Shown: positions 1 to 5,494 of the stretch, piece after piece
How positions within the stretch are numbered: the stretch's first letter is position 1
How the letters are laid out: every line of letters begins with the position of its first letter
Assembly (NCBI GenBank): GCA_043762265.1
Contig: JAYUMV010000461.1
Span: 1 to 12,318, forward strand
Direction of reading: 5' to 3'
Source of the DNA: JANXLO01 sp043762265
GTDB lineage: Bacteria; Armatimonadota; Chthonomonadetes; Chthonomonadales; Chthonomonadaceae
Length of the DNA: 12,318 nucleotides
The notes under the pieces: model-generated
The model's input: the letters and a program-made list of their open reading frames with translations, nothing else
Database searches by the model: none
What the model was told of the DNA's origin: nothing
Translations under genes and position numbers: made by a program

Positions 1-127
1 TGGCGATAACATTCGCATTACGGGCGAGCTGATCCAGCCGATCGCGATGGAAGAGGGTCTGCGCTTTGCCGTCCGCGAAGGCGGAAAAACGGTCGGCGCG
101 GGCGTCGTCACCAAAGTGCTCGAATAG
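1..127 (+). CDS. tuf: Elongation factor Tu, C-terminal end (partial)
   Basis: Only the last 41 codons are present; the reading frame starts at base 2 and stops at TAG 125-127. EF-Tu is the cytoplasmic GTPase that carries aminoacyl-tRNA to the ribosome. The visible part is the end of beta-barrel domain III, with the family's typical closing residues (GDNIRITGELIQPIAM, then RFAVREGGKTVGAGVVTKVLE in two pieces of the same strand set). The next genes, rpmG, tRNA-Trp, secE and nusG, follow tuf in many bacteria, which supports the call. Recognition is by sequence family and context; the GTPase domain lies outside the window. Very confident. Confidence 0.96.
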   Translation, partial: GDNIRITGELIQPIAMEEGLRFAVREGGKTVGAGVVTKVLE

Positions 128-178
128 TCACTGTGGACGGTTCCCAGGATTTTTCTAGGGGACAGAAAACGTAAAGAG

Positions 179-220
179 TTCGAGGGTCAGGGAGCAGATT
201 TTCTCCCTGACCGTCTCGAA
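179..220 (+). other. Long hairpin between tuf and rpmG
   Basis: Two stacked stems are seen directly: TTCGAG 179-184 with CTCGAA 215-220, and GGTCAGGGAG 185-194 with CTCCCTGACC 203-212, with a 2-nt bulge and an 8-nt loop. No T-tract follows, so it is not a standard intrinsic terminator. It may protect the tuf 3' end, act as a processing site, or partly terminate; that is inference. Confidence 0.6.
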
Positions 221-225
221 ATAAT

Positions 226-244
226 GCAGGCGTAGATCGCCTGC
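226..244 (+). other. Small hairpin in the rpmG 5' leader
   Basis: A perfect 7-bp stem, GCAGGCG 226-232 with CGCCTGC 238-244, closes a 5-nt loop and ends 17 nt before the rpmG start codon, just upstream of its ribosome binding region. It could modulate translation of L33; the role is inference. Confidence 0.5.
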
Positions 245-261
245 CATGATCGGATAGAGAG

Positions 262-432
262 ATGGCTAAAAAAGAGGCGCGCGTTATTGTCACGATGGAA
301 TGTACGGTCTGCAAGAGTCGCAACTACACGACTTCCAAAAACCGCATTAATCATCAGGCCCGGTTGGAACTGAAGAAATACTGTAACCGACCGACCTGCC
401 GTACCCACCAACCGCATCGCGAAGCCAAGTAG
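262..432 (+). CDS. rpmG: 50S ribosomal protein L33
   Basis: A 56-residue basic protein of the usual L33 length that sits on the large ribosomal subunit near the E site. The sequence shows the family's start (MAKKEARVIVTMECTVCKSR), the NYTTSKNR block and the HREAK end. It is the zinc-binding (C+) type: C14 and C17 form a CxxC pair. The second pair is C41 and C46, spaced CNRPTC, two residues wider than the usual CxxC, so the zinc knuckle is altered. The start ATG at 262 is preceded by a purine-rich GGATAGAGAG. It lies between tuf and tRNA-Trp, a common place for rpmG, and is probably co-transcribed with tRNA-Trp, secE and nusG. Confidence 0.95.
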   Translation: MAKKEARVIVTMECTVCKSRNYTTSKNRINHQARLELKKYCNRPTCRTHQPHREAK

Positions 433-452
433 TGTCGGAGATCCGGAGATGC

Positions 453-483
453 GGGGTCAAGGTGCAGTTTTGCTGCACTCCCC
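453..483 (+). other. Hairpin between rpmG and tRNA-Trp
   Basis: GTGCAG 462-467 pairs with CTGCAC 473-478 around the loop TTTTG, and GGGG 453-456 can pair with CCCC 480-483 below an internal loop. It lies 23 nt before the tRNA. No T-run follows on the plus strand. A role in tRNA 5' processing or mRNA stability is possible but inferred. Confidence 0.45.
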
Positions 484-505
484 TCCTCCAGGCGCTTCCT
501 ATTGT

Positions 506-581
506 AGGGGTATAGCTCAGTTGGTAGAGCGGCGCTCTCCAAAAGCGTAGGTCCGGAGTTCGAGTCTCTGTGCCCCTGCCA
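506..581 (+). tRNA. trnW: tRNA-Trp (anticodon CCA)
   Basis: A 76-nt cloverleaf is readable by eye. The acceptor stem AGGGGTA/TGCCCCT has one G-T pair, the D arm is GCTC AGTTGGTA GAGC, and the anticodon stem GCGCT/AGCGT encloses the loop CTCCAAA with anticodon CCA. The variable loop is AGGTC and the T arm is CGGAG TTCGAGT CTCTG. The discriminator base is G578 and the 3' CCA (579-581) is encoded in the gene. A tRNA-Trp directly before secE-nusG is a common bacterial order, so identity and context agree. Confidence 0.97.
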
Positions 582-589
582 CTTTTTTT

Positions 590-635
590 CAGGGCGGCGA
601 GCGTTTTCCGAAACGATCGGACGCTTGCCGCCCTG
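590..635 (+). other. Long hairpin between tRNA-Trp and secE
   Basis: CAGGGCGGCGAGCG (590-603) pairs with CGCTTGCCGCCCTG (622-635), 14 bp with one wobble; TCCG/CGGA inside the loop can extend the fold. It starts 8 nt after the tRNA CCA end, with seven T's (583-589) before rather than after the stem. It is therefore no standard terminator on either strand. It may separate the mature tRNA from the downstream mRNA by processing, or protect the secE-nusG mRNA 5' end; this is inference. Confidence 0.6.
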
Positions 636-676
636 TGAACCACTTTGAATCGGTATTCAGGACAACAGGTGTAATC

Positions 677-937
677 ATGGCTATGGAAAAAGCGGGCAAC
701 ACGGGCCCCACTGGTCCCGTCGGCCCTACTGGCGCCGAGAGCCTCCAGCGTACGACCAACTTCCTACAGGAGACGATCACAGAGCTGAAAAAGACAACCT
801 GGCCCTCCAAAGAAGAGGCCTGGCGTCTGACAGCCGTCGTCATCGGCGTGATCACCGTGCTTGGAATCTATATGGGAACCCTCGACTTCGTCTTGACCAA
901 AGTGGTAGACCATTTCACGGGAGCCCCCCTCAAATAG
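677..937 (+). CDS. secE: Preprotein translocase subunit SecE with collagen-like N-terminus
   Basis: SecE is the small essential clamp subunit of the SecYEG channel in the inner membrane. The 86-residue protein has the family hallmark ELKKTTWPSKEEAWR at 37-50, where an amphipathic helix leads into the single membrane segment (about 52-75). The start at ATG 677 is preferred because AGGTG lies 5 nt upstream; an in-frame GTG at 635 falls in the hairpin and has no binding site, while ATG 683 is a close alternative. Unusually, residues 7-21 form five Gly-X-Y triplets (GNT GPT GPV GPT GAE), a collagen-like cytoplasmic tail not part of the usual family. nusG follows after 93 nt, the standard neighbour. 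Confidence 0.95.
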   Translation: MAMEKAGNTGPTGPVGPTGAESLQRTTNFLQETITELKKTTWPSKEEAWRLTAVVIGVITVLGIYMGTLDFVLTKVVDHFTGAPLK

Positions 938-1030
938 TAATGACAGAGACGCCCGCATTCAGCGTGTTGTGAAGGCGAAAGCGTCCACCTGCGTTGTGTG
1001 TGCAGCGAGATGATCACGGGTGGAGAGAAG

Positions 1031-1558
1031 ATGCAAAGACACTGGTATGCGGTTCATACCTACTCCGGTCATGAGAACAAGGTGATGACCAATATCCTGC
1101 GCCGTGCAGAGTCCATGAACCTTCAAGAGAAGGTGTTCCGGATTCTGGTTCCTACGGAGTTGGAGACGCGGACACGGGGTACCAAAAAGACCGAGGTCAA
1201 GCGCAAAGTCTTTCCCGGCTATGTCCTGATCGACATGGTGCTGGACGATTCCACCTGGTATCTCATCAAGTCCACCACCGGAGTCACCGGATTCGTCAGT
1301 TCCGGTAACAAGCCTGTTCCGCTCCAACAGCGGGAAGTCGATGTCATTCTGGATGCACTGGAGGGCAATGTGCCCGTTCCGGTCATCAAGTTCGAGAAGG
1401 GCGAAGTCGTGCGCGTGGTGGCTGGCCCCTTCACAGAGTTCACCGGCAAGATCGAAGAGGTCAATGCGGATAAGGAGAAGCTGAAAGTGCTTATCTCCAT
1501 CTTCGGACGCGACACGCCGGTCGAACTCGACTTCGAGCAGGTCGAAAAAGTCATTTAA
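1031..1558 (+). CDS. nusG: Transcription termination/antitermination protein NusG
   Basis: NusG binds the RNA polymerase clamp, suppresses pausing, and links transcription to Rho or the leading ribosome. The 175-residue product is of normal length. The N-terminal NGN domain shows the signatures RHWYAVHTYSGHENKV near residues 3-18 and KVFPGYVLIDM in the middle. The C-terminal KOW domain begins at FEKGEVVRVVAGPFTEF. The start ATG 1031 is chosen because GGAG at 1022-1025 gives good spacing and homologues start with a short stretch before WYxVHTYSG; an in-frame GTG at 998 lacks such a site. It sits between secE and rplK, the classical order, and is probably part of one transcript. Confidence 0.97.
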   Translation: MQRHWYAVHTYSGHENKVMTNILRRAESMNLQEKVFRILVPTELETRTRGTKKTEVKRKVFPGYVLIDMVLDDSTWYLIKSTTGVTGFVSSGNKPVPLQQREVDVILDALEGNVPVPVIKFEKGEVVRVVAGPFTEFTGKIEEVNADKEKLKVLISIFGRDTPVELDFEQVEKVI

Positions 1559-1571
1559 TTATCGAAATGTG

Positions 1572-1649
1572 CCGGGCGAGGAGGCTATTCCGGTCTGGTC
1601 GCCCCGGTCCTGTAGGGATCCTACCCGGCGGATTACGTCTCGTCGGGTA
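1572..1649 (+). promoter_or_regulatory. Structured leader between nusG and rplK
   Basis: Two hairpins are visible. The first is CCGGGCG 1572-1578 with CGCCCCGG 1600-1607. The second, cleaner one is TACCCGGCG 1622-1630 with CGTCGGGTA 1641-1649 around a 10-nt loop, flanked on both sides by GGATCC copies. The block lies upstream of the rplK binding site. In several bacteria ribosomal protein L1 represses its own L11-L1 mRNA through a leader structure, so this is a candidate autoregulatory leader; I could not match it to a known L1 site. Confidence 0.45.
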
Positions 1650-1689
1650 ATGTTCTGGATCCATCGTTCGTATTGGAAAGAGGAGCCTC

Positions 1690-2115
1690 ATGGCAAAGAA
1701 GATCACCGCTGTCGTCAAACTTCAGATTGCGGCAGGCAAAGCGACCCCCGCTCCCCCCGTCGGTTCCACGTTGGGACCCTACGGTATCAACATGATGGAG
1801 TTCATCAAGGGGTACAATGAGAAGACGGCGGCCATGATCGGAACGGTTGTTCCGGTCGAGATCACTATTTTCGAAGATCGCTCGTTTACGTTCATCACTA
1901 AAACGCCGCCTGCGCCCGAACTTATCAAGAAGGCTGCAGGACTTCCCAAGGGCTCCGGTAAGCCTAACAAAGAAAAAGTCGGCAAACTGACGCAGGAACA
2001 ACTGCGCCAGATCGCCGAGACCAAGATGCCGGATCTCAATGCTAACGACATCGACGCCGCGATGAAGATCATCGCTGGCACCGCCCGCTCGATGGGTGTC
2101 GATATCGTCGGCTGA
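1690..2115 (+). CDS. rplK: 50S ribosomal protein L11
   Basis: L11 forms the base of the GTPase-associated stalk of the large subunit, binds 23S rRNA and is needed for stringent-response signalling. The 141-residue length is typical. The sequence carries the standard features: the proline-rich switch APPVGSTLGPYGINMMEF at about 21-38, the F-TKTPPAPELIKKAAG segment, and the C-terminal rRNA-binding domain with KLTQEQLRQIAETKMPDLNA and the TARSMG motif. ATG 1690 follows an AGAGGAG binding site. rplA would normally come next; here a short membrane-protein gene intervenes. Confidence 0.98.
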   Translation: MAKKITAVVKLQIAAGKATPAPPVGSTLGPYGINMMEFIKGYNEKTAAMIGTVVPVEITIFEDRSFTFITKTPPAPELIKKAAGLPKGSGKPNKEKVGKLTQEQLRQIAETKMPDLNANDIDAAMKIIAGTARSMGVDIVG

Positions 2116-2144
2116 GGTCAACTCTGGGTCAAGAGGATACGCTC

Positions 2145-2546
2145 ATGCTGTTTCTTCCGATCGCTGTGAAGTTTGGTGTGCTGGGCCTGCTCAGCGCGGG
2201 CTGGCTCGCGCTGCACCGACATGTCAATGTCCTGGCTCAGAATAAGGCGTACCATCTGGCCGCCTATCAGCGCGACCAGCGCAAAGCCCGCTTCTACTTT
2301 CGGTCTGTCTGGATCGGCCTGATCGCAGCGTTCCTCTGCTTCGGAAGTTTGGAGACCCTCACCAGCGTCTCCTTTGATTCCCCGCAGATGCGCGACTTTG
2401 CCCTTGGCTTAGTACGCGGTCTGGGACTCTGGGGACTGCTGATCGCCGGGGCCGTCTGGGCGCGGGTGGGACAGCGGGCCAGCCTTCCGAACTCGGATGG
2501 GATGTCCCTGATCCCGGCGCCCGACGAGAAATTCCCGCGCCTCTAA
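2145..2546 (+). CDS. Small three-helix membrane protein between rplK and rplA
   Basis: I do not recognise this 133-residue protein. Three hydrophobic segments are visible at about 4-23, 54-72 and 86-106. A basic, polar loop lies between the first two (HRHVNVLAQNKAYHLAAYQR and on to RKAR), and a hydrophilic, proline-containing tail follows residue 108. The ATG at 2145 follows AAGAGGA with about 7 nt spacing, and the gene fits tightly between rplK (29-nt gap) and the rplA leader. Base composition and codon use resemble its ribosomal neighbours, so it does not look recently acquired. It is probably co-expressed with the ribosomal genes; its function is unknown. Its reading frame is credible because it has a proper binding site, no large gap around it and a clear membrane pattern. 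Confidence 0.8.
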   Translation: MLFLPIAVKFGVLGLLSAGWLALHRHVNVLAQNKAYHLAAYQRDQRKARFYFRSVWIGLIAAFLCFGSLETLTSVSFDSPQMRDFALGLVRGLGLWGLLIAGAVWARVGQRASLPNSDGMSLIPAPDEKFPRL

Positions 2547-2573
2547 GCCCTATGTGAAACTGTTAGACAACCT

Positions 2574-2613
2574 GGGGATAAGGAACGAGCCCTTCGGCTC
2601 CTCCCTTGTCCCC
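2574..2613 (+). promoter_or_regulatory. Strong hairpin in the rplA leader
   Basis: Arm 2574-2591 (GGGGATAAGGAACGAGCC) pairs with 2596-2613 (GGCTCCTCCCTTGTCCCC). This gives 18 positions with one G-T pair and two mismatches, closed by a CTTC loop. It sits between the membrane-protein gene and rplA, 57 nt before the rplA start, and no T-tract follows. It may be an L1-responsive element or an mRNA processing site; the role is inference. Confidence 0.55.
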
Positions 2614-2670
2614 CTATCATGTGGGAGGGACACTCGAAGCGTCCTGATAACACCACGGGAGAATCCTGAA

Positions 2671-3501
2671 ATGGCAGATGTAGAGACAACCGAGGCTCCG
2701 GAACAGACCAAAGCCGAGATCATCGGCGGTTCGGACGAGCCTGAGAAGACCGGCCTTTCGGTCGCAGCACGACGGCATGCGAAAGCCGGTAAGGTGCGGC
2801 ACGGTAAGCGCTATCTTGCGCTGGCGAAAAGCCTGCCCGCAGAGCATGTCTACGAAGTGGAAGCCGCCCTGGCGAAAGTCAAAGAGTTGGCGACCGCGAA
2901 GTTCGACGAGACCGTCGATATCGCCGTCAACCTGGGCGTTGATCCGCGCCACGGCGATCAGATGGTGCGCGGTACGACCAACCTGCCCTTCGGCACCGGT
3001 AAGTCCCGCGTCGTCTGGGTATTTGCGCGTGGCGAGAAAGCGGCGGACGCGATTGCGGCCGGAGCGGATGTCGTCGGAGCCGAAGACCTGGTCGAGCGTA
3101 TTCAGAAAGAGGGCGGCGCAAGTTGTGATCTGCTGGTCGCTTCTCCCGACATGATGCCGCTCGTGGGTCGCCTTGGACAGATCCTCAAAGCCAAGATGCC
3201 AAACCCGAAGGCAGGCACCGTCTCCCCCAACATCGGTCAGGTCGTTCGCGACATCAAAGGCGCGACCCGCGCCGAGTACCGCGTCGACAAGAACGGTATC
3301 ATCCACGCGGCCATTGGCAAGGTCAGCTACCCGACCGAGAACCTGCAGGCCAACTTCGTCGCTCTGCTGAACGCTCTCGTCAAGGCCAAGCCTGCCGCCT
3401 CTAAGGGCAAGTACCTGCGTCGCATCAAGATCTCCTCGACCATGGGTCCGAGCCTCGAAATCGACACCGTCTCCGTCCAGAAAGTCGCCGACCGCTCCTA
3501 A
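2671..3501 (+). CDS. rplA: 50S ribosomal protein L1 with N-terminal extension
   Basis: L1 binds 23S rRNA at the mobile stalk by the E site and often represses its own mRNA. The 276-residue product is about 40 residues longer than usual. The extra, acidic part (MADVETTEAPEQ up to about residue 40) precedes the normal beginning at HGKRYLALAKSL. The family core is clear: ELATAKFDETVDIAVNLGVD, RGTTNLPFGTGKSRVVWVF, MPNPKAGTVSPNI, and the closing KYLRRIKISSTMGPSLEID. The start ATG 2671 is favoured because GGGAGA (2657-2662) lies 8 nt upstream; an upstream GTG-started frame from 2554 would read through the hairpin and is unlikely. A terminator follows; rplJ and rplL, the usual next genes, are absent. 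Confidence 0.96.
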   Translation: MADVETTEAPEQTKAEIIGGSDEPEKTGLSVAARRHAKAGKVRHGKRYLALAKSLPAEHVYEVEAALAKVKELATAKFDETVDIAVNLGVDPRHGDQMVRGTTNLPFGTGKSRVVWVFARGEKAADAIAAGADVVGAEDLVERIQKEGGASCDLLVASPDMMPLVGRLGQILKAKMPNPKAGTVSPNIGQVVRDIKGATRAEYRVDKNGIIHAAIGKVSYPTENLQANFVALLNALVKAKPAASKGKYLRRIKISSTMGPSLEIDTVSVQKVADRS

Positions 3502-3521
3502 TCTGATCTTCTGTACCGATG

Positions 3522-3557
3522 AAAAAGCCGCTAGAACGTGAGTTCTAGCGGCTTTTT
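3522..3557 (+). terminator. Intrinsic terminator after rplA
   Basis: A perfect 16-bp stem, AAAAAGCCGCTAGAAC (3522-3537) with GTTCTAGCGGCTTTTT (3542-3557), closes a GTGA tetraloop and ends in five T's. It lies 20 nt after the rplA stop and separates the ribosomal block from the accessory island. The A-rich foot would make it work on the minus strand as well. Confidence 0.92.
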
Positions 3558-3613
3558 CTACTTTTGATTTCAGAATCTCACGCATGCGCCTCAGCACCGG
3601 GTTAAGAGCAGGA

Positions 3614-3643
3614 GAGCACATGGAGTCAGCAGCATGGTATAAT
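3614..3643 (+). promoter_or_regulatory. Extended -10 promoter for xisH-xisI
   Basis: TATAAT at 3638-3643 is a consensus -10 box preceded by TGG, giving an extended -10 (TGNTATAAT). A weak -35 candidate, GAGCAC, is at 3614-3619, 18 nt upstream. The xisH ATG lies 38 nt after the -10. The same arrangement precedes the vapB-like gene (5465-5494). Confidence 0.7.
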
Positions 3644-3680
3644 TCACCAAGAGAGTCAAAGTGAGAGAAGAGTAGGTACG

Positions 3681-4097
3681 ATGCCACGTAAGGACAAGGT
3701 ACACTATGCTGTCAGAAACGCACTCATAAAAGCGGGATGGACAGTTACCGACGATCCCTACTTCCTGAAATACGGGAATGAGGACCTATTCATTGACCTG
3801 GCTGCAGAACGTCTCCTTGCCGCAGAGCGTGCCGGCGAGAAGATTGCTGTTGAGATCAAAAGTTTTATCGGACGGTCTCCCATCAACGATTTGGAAAATG
3901 CACTGGGTCGATATGCTCTCTACTTGAGCGTTTTGGAAGAAGTCGAGCCGGACCGCAAGCTCTATCTTGCGATTGGCAATGCAGCGTACGATGAGTTGAA
4001 TCAAATTAAAGCCTTCGGCCTGATTGTGAAACGTTTTCAGGTAGCCTTGATTGTCGTGGAAGCGACGACAGAGGAGATAGTCGCATGGAAAGAATAG
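3681..4097 (+). CDS. xisH: XisH-family protein (fdxN element excision controlling factor family)
   Basis: The 138-residue protein matches the XisH family by its start (MPRKDKVHYAVRNALIKAGW), then TVTDDPYFLK and the core DLFIDLAAERLLAAERAGEKIAVEIKSF. The core has the arrangement of a PD-(D/E)XK nuclease-like fold: D39 followed by E58-x-K60. XisH was named for a gene required with xisI to excise the fdxN element in heterocystous cyanobacteria, but most copies, like this one, are not next to such an element, so the true role is open. The binding site is a purine run (AGAGAAGAG) before ATG 3681. xisI starts inside its 3' end, overlapping by 13 bases, so the two are translationally coupled. A dedicated promoter lies at 3614-3643. 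Family assignment is confident; enzymatic activity is inference. Confidence 0.93.
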   Translation: MPRKDKVHYAVRNALIKAGWTVTDDPYFLKYGNEDLFIDLAAERLLAAERAGEKIAVEIKSFIGRSPINDLENALGRYALYLSVLEEVEPDRKLYLAIGNAAYDELNQIKAFGLIVKRFQVALIVVEATTEEIVAWKE

Positions 4098-4426
4098 CGC
4101 AATATCGCCAGGTCATTCACTGCCTGCTAGAAGAGTACGCTCAGGTTTACGAGGCCGTTTCTGATGTCGGAGTCGACACTAACATCATCGTGGACGATGC
4201 ACATGGAGAGTATATATTGATGCGCGTCGGCTGGCGCGGGGAGACACGTGTGCGCCGCCCGACTTTCTATTTGCGTCTGCGGAATGGGAAAATATGGGTG
4301 GAAGAAGATTGGACAAAAGAGGGAATCGCGACAGAATTGATGGCCCGAGAGGTGCGCAAGGAAGACATCGTTCTTGCATTCAACCCGCCCGAACTTCGCG
4401 GATTAACAGAGTTTGCTGCTGCGTAA
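4085..4426 (+). CDS. xisI: XisI-family protein
   Basis: The 113-residue product has the XisI family pattern. Its start is MERIAQYRQVIHCLLEEYA, residues 31-50 contain VDDAHGEYILMRVGW, then NGKIWVEEDWTKEGIATEL (67-85), and the closing EDIVLAFNPPELRGLTEFAA. It is the obligate partner of XisH, encoded in the same transcript with a 13-base overlap. The pair resembles two-gene modules of the toxin-antitoxin or defence type in size and coupling, but no activity is established for free-standing copies. A decayed second XisI end is present at 6257-6304. A short MITE-like element lies 25 nt downstream and may serve as a transcript end. Confidence 0.93.
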   Translation: MERIAQYRQVIHCLLEEYAQVYEAVSDVGVDTNIIVDDAHGEYILMRVGWRGETRVRRPTFYLRLRNGKIWVEEDWTKEGIATELMAREVRKEDIVLAFNPPELRGLTEFAAA

Positions 4427-4451
4427 AGTTTATAACGAAGCAACTGACTAA

Positions 4452-4510
4452 GAGCCTATCCCAATAGGCGTATTGTCGAGATGGGAGAGCCCTCCTATTG
4501 GGATAGGCTC
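4452..4510 (+). mobile_element. 59-bp MITE-like element (IS5/IS1031-type ends)
   Basis: Perfect 17-bp terminal inverted repeats, GAGCCTATCCCAATAGG (4452-4468) and CCTATTGGGATAGGCTC (4494-4510), enclose 25 nt. Both ends are flanked by TAA (4449-4451 and 4511-4513), a 3-bp target duplication. GAGCC-type ends with TNA duplications are known for the IS1031 group of IS5-family elements. It encodes nothing, so it would be mobilised in trans. As RNA it folds into a strong hairpin and could act as a transcript end for xisHI. Confidence 0.72.
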
Positions 4511-4591
4511 TAAGGCAATAATCGCTTAACTAGCTATTTACAAAATCGGGCGAGGACTAGTATTTCATTACCTTTGCAAGGATGCCTCCGA

Positions 4592-5419
4592 ATGAAGCGC
4601 AAAAGACTGTTTCTCCTGATTCTGTCCACAGCCTTGCTTCTGCTGATTTTCATTCCCTGCCGAATGACATGGCTGAGAGTAAGACAATCGCGCCTGGATC
4701 GAAGTTTGATTGCGGCCCTTCAAGAGGACGGCGGGTCTGAAAAGGATGCCCTCGCCGTCTTGCAAGCGGGGGCTGATCCCAATGCTTCGGAGGTTAACCA
4801 ACCTCCTCTTACGGCATGGCAGCAACTCCTCCGAGTATTGCATCGCACTCCTTCAGCGCTAAAGAGTTTCGGCTACCAGCGTGGAGAACGATCTGCGCTT
4901 GTACTGGCCGTCGCCAATGAGAAATGGTCTGCCGCCAAAGTGCTACTTCAATATGGAGCGAAGGATGTCGATGGAGCGGTCTATCTGGATGATGGCCGCG
5001 GGGCCGAGGAGTTCAGTCTGCTCGACGAAGCGATCCGAGGAAACAACGAAGTGGCCTTGATGCTTCTCGAACGTGGCGCAGATCCCAATATCGAATCCGT
5101 CCGAGGCAGTCGGCCTATCGGCGCGGCGGTGGTAGAGGATAATCTGCCGATGGTGACAGAGTTGGTGCGGCATGGGGCGAATATCAATTTAGGAGGCTAC
5201 AGACGTGTGCCTCCTCTGATCGAGGGGGCAGGCAAAAGCAGTCCCGCTCTTCTTCGATTCTTATTGGAACATGGAGCGGATTCCAATGCCCAGTATATCC
5301 TTGGCCCCCAGGAATATCGTGAGTATGGCTATACGGCGCTTGCCGAGGCACGCAAGCGTAAAGACGGCCTACGCGATGAGACGGTCCGTCTTCTGCGCCA
5401 GTTCGGAGCCAAGAGATAG
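4592..5419 (+). CDS. Membrane-anchored ankyrin-repeat protein
   Basis: A 275-residue protein starting at ATG 4592, with AAGGA about 9 nt upstream; a TTG at 4574 in the same frame is less likely. The N-terminus is KRKR followed by a hydrophobic segment (about 6-22). This looks like an uncleaved signal anchor; IFIPC at 19-23 is a poor lipobox. The rest carries ankyrin-type units: VLQAGADPN (57-64), VLLQYGAKDVD (117-127), MLLERGADPN (157-166), LVRHGANIN (191-199), FLLEHGADSN (223-232) and a degenerate last unit ending RLLRQFGAKR. Ankyrin repeats bind proteins, so a role in periplasmic or surface protein contacts is plausible, but no partner or function can be read. It stands alone between the MITE and the toxin-antitoxin pair, with no clear promoter. 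Confidence 0.85.
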   Translation: MKRKRLFLLILSTALLLLIFIPCRMTWLRVRQSRLDRSLIAALQEDGGSEKDALAVLQAGADPNASEVNQPPLTAWQQLLRVLHRTPSALKSFGYQRGERSALVLAVANEKWSAAKVLLQYGAKDVDGAVYLDDGRGAEEFSLLDEAIRGNNEVALMLLERGADPNIESVRGSRPIGAAVVEDNLPMVTELVRHGANINLGGYRRVPPLIEGAGKSSPALLRFLLEHGADSNAQYILGPQEYREYGYTALAEARKRKDGLRDETVRLLRQFGAKR

Positions 5420-5464
5420 CGGCTTCTCGTCTCCGACCCAACCGTAAACGTGGATTCAAACGAG

Positions 5465-5494
5465 GAGACATGTGTTGCGGTGTCGTGGTATAAT
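5465..5494 (+). promoter_or_regulatory. Extended -10 promoter upstream of vapB-like gene
   Basis: TATAAT at 5489-5494 is preceded by TGG (extended -10), with GAGACA at 5465-5470 as the -35 (4 of 6 consensus, 18-nt spacer). It lies 102 nt before the antitoxin ATG. The remaining leader to 5596 shows no strong structure. Confidence 0.7.

Noticed and set aside
583..589. T-run after tRNA-Trp as an intrinsic terminator
   Set aside because: The hairpin comes after, not before, the T's; only the tRNA itself precedes them, and secE-nusG lie downstream without a clear promoter of their own.
635..676. GTG at 635 as the start of SecE (100 residues)
   Set aside because: The codon overlaps the 3' end of a strong hairpin and has no ribosome binding site, while ATG 677 has AGGTG at good distance.
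2617..3687. Long open frame (356 codons) on the minus strand opposite rplA
   Set aside because: It mirrors the rplA coding sequence, crosses the terminator and shows no family features; a by-product of GC-rich codon bias.
3681..4426. xisHI as sign of an fdxN-type excision element
   Set aside because: No site-specific recombinase, nif genes or attachment repeats are seen nearby; free-standing xisHI pairs are common.
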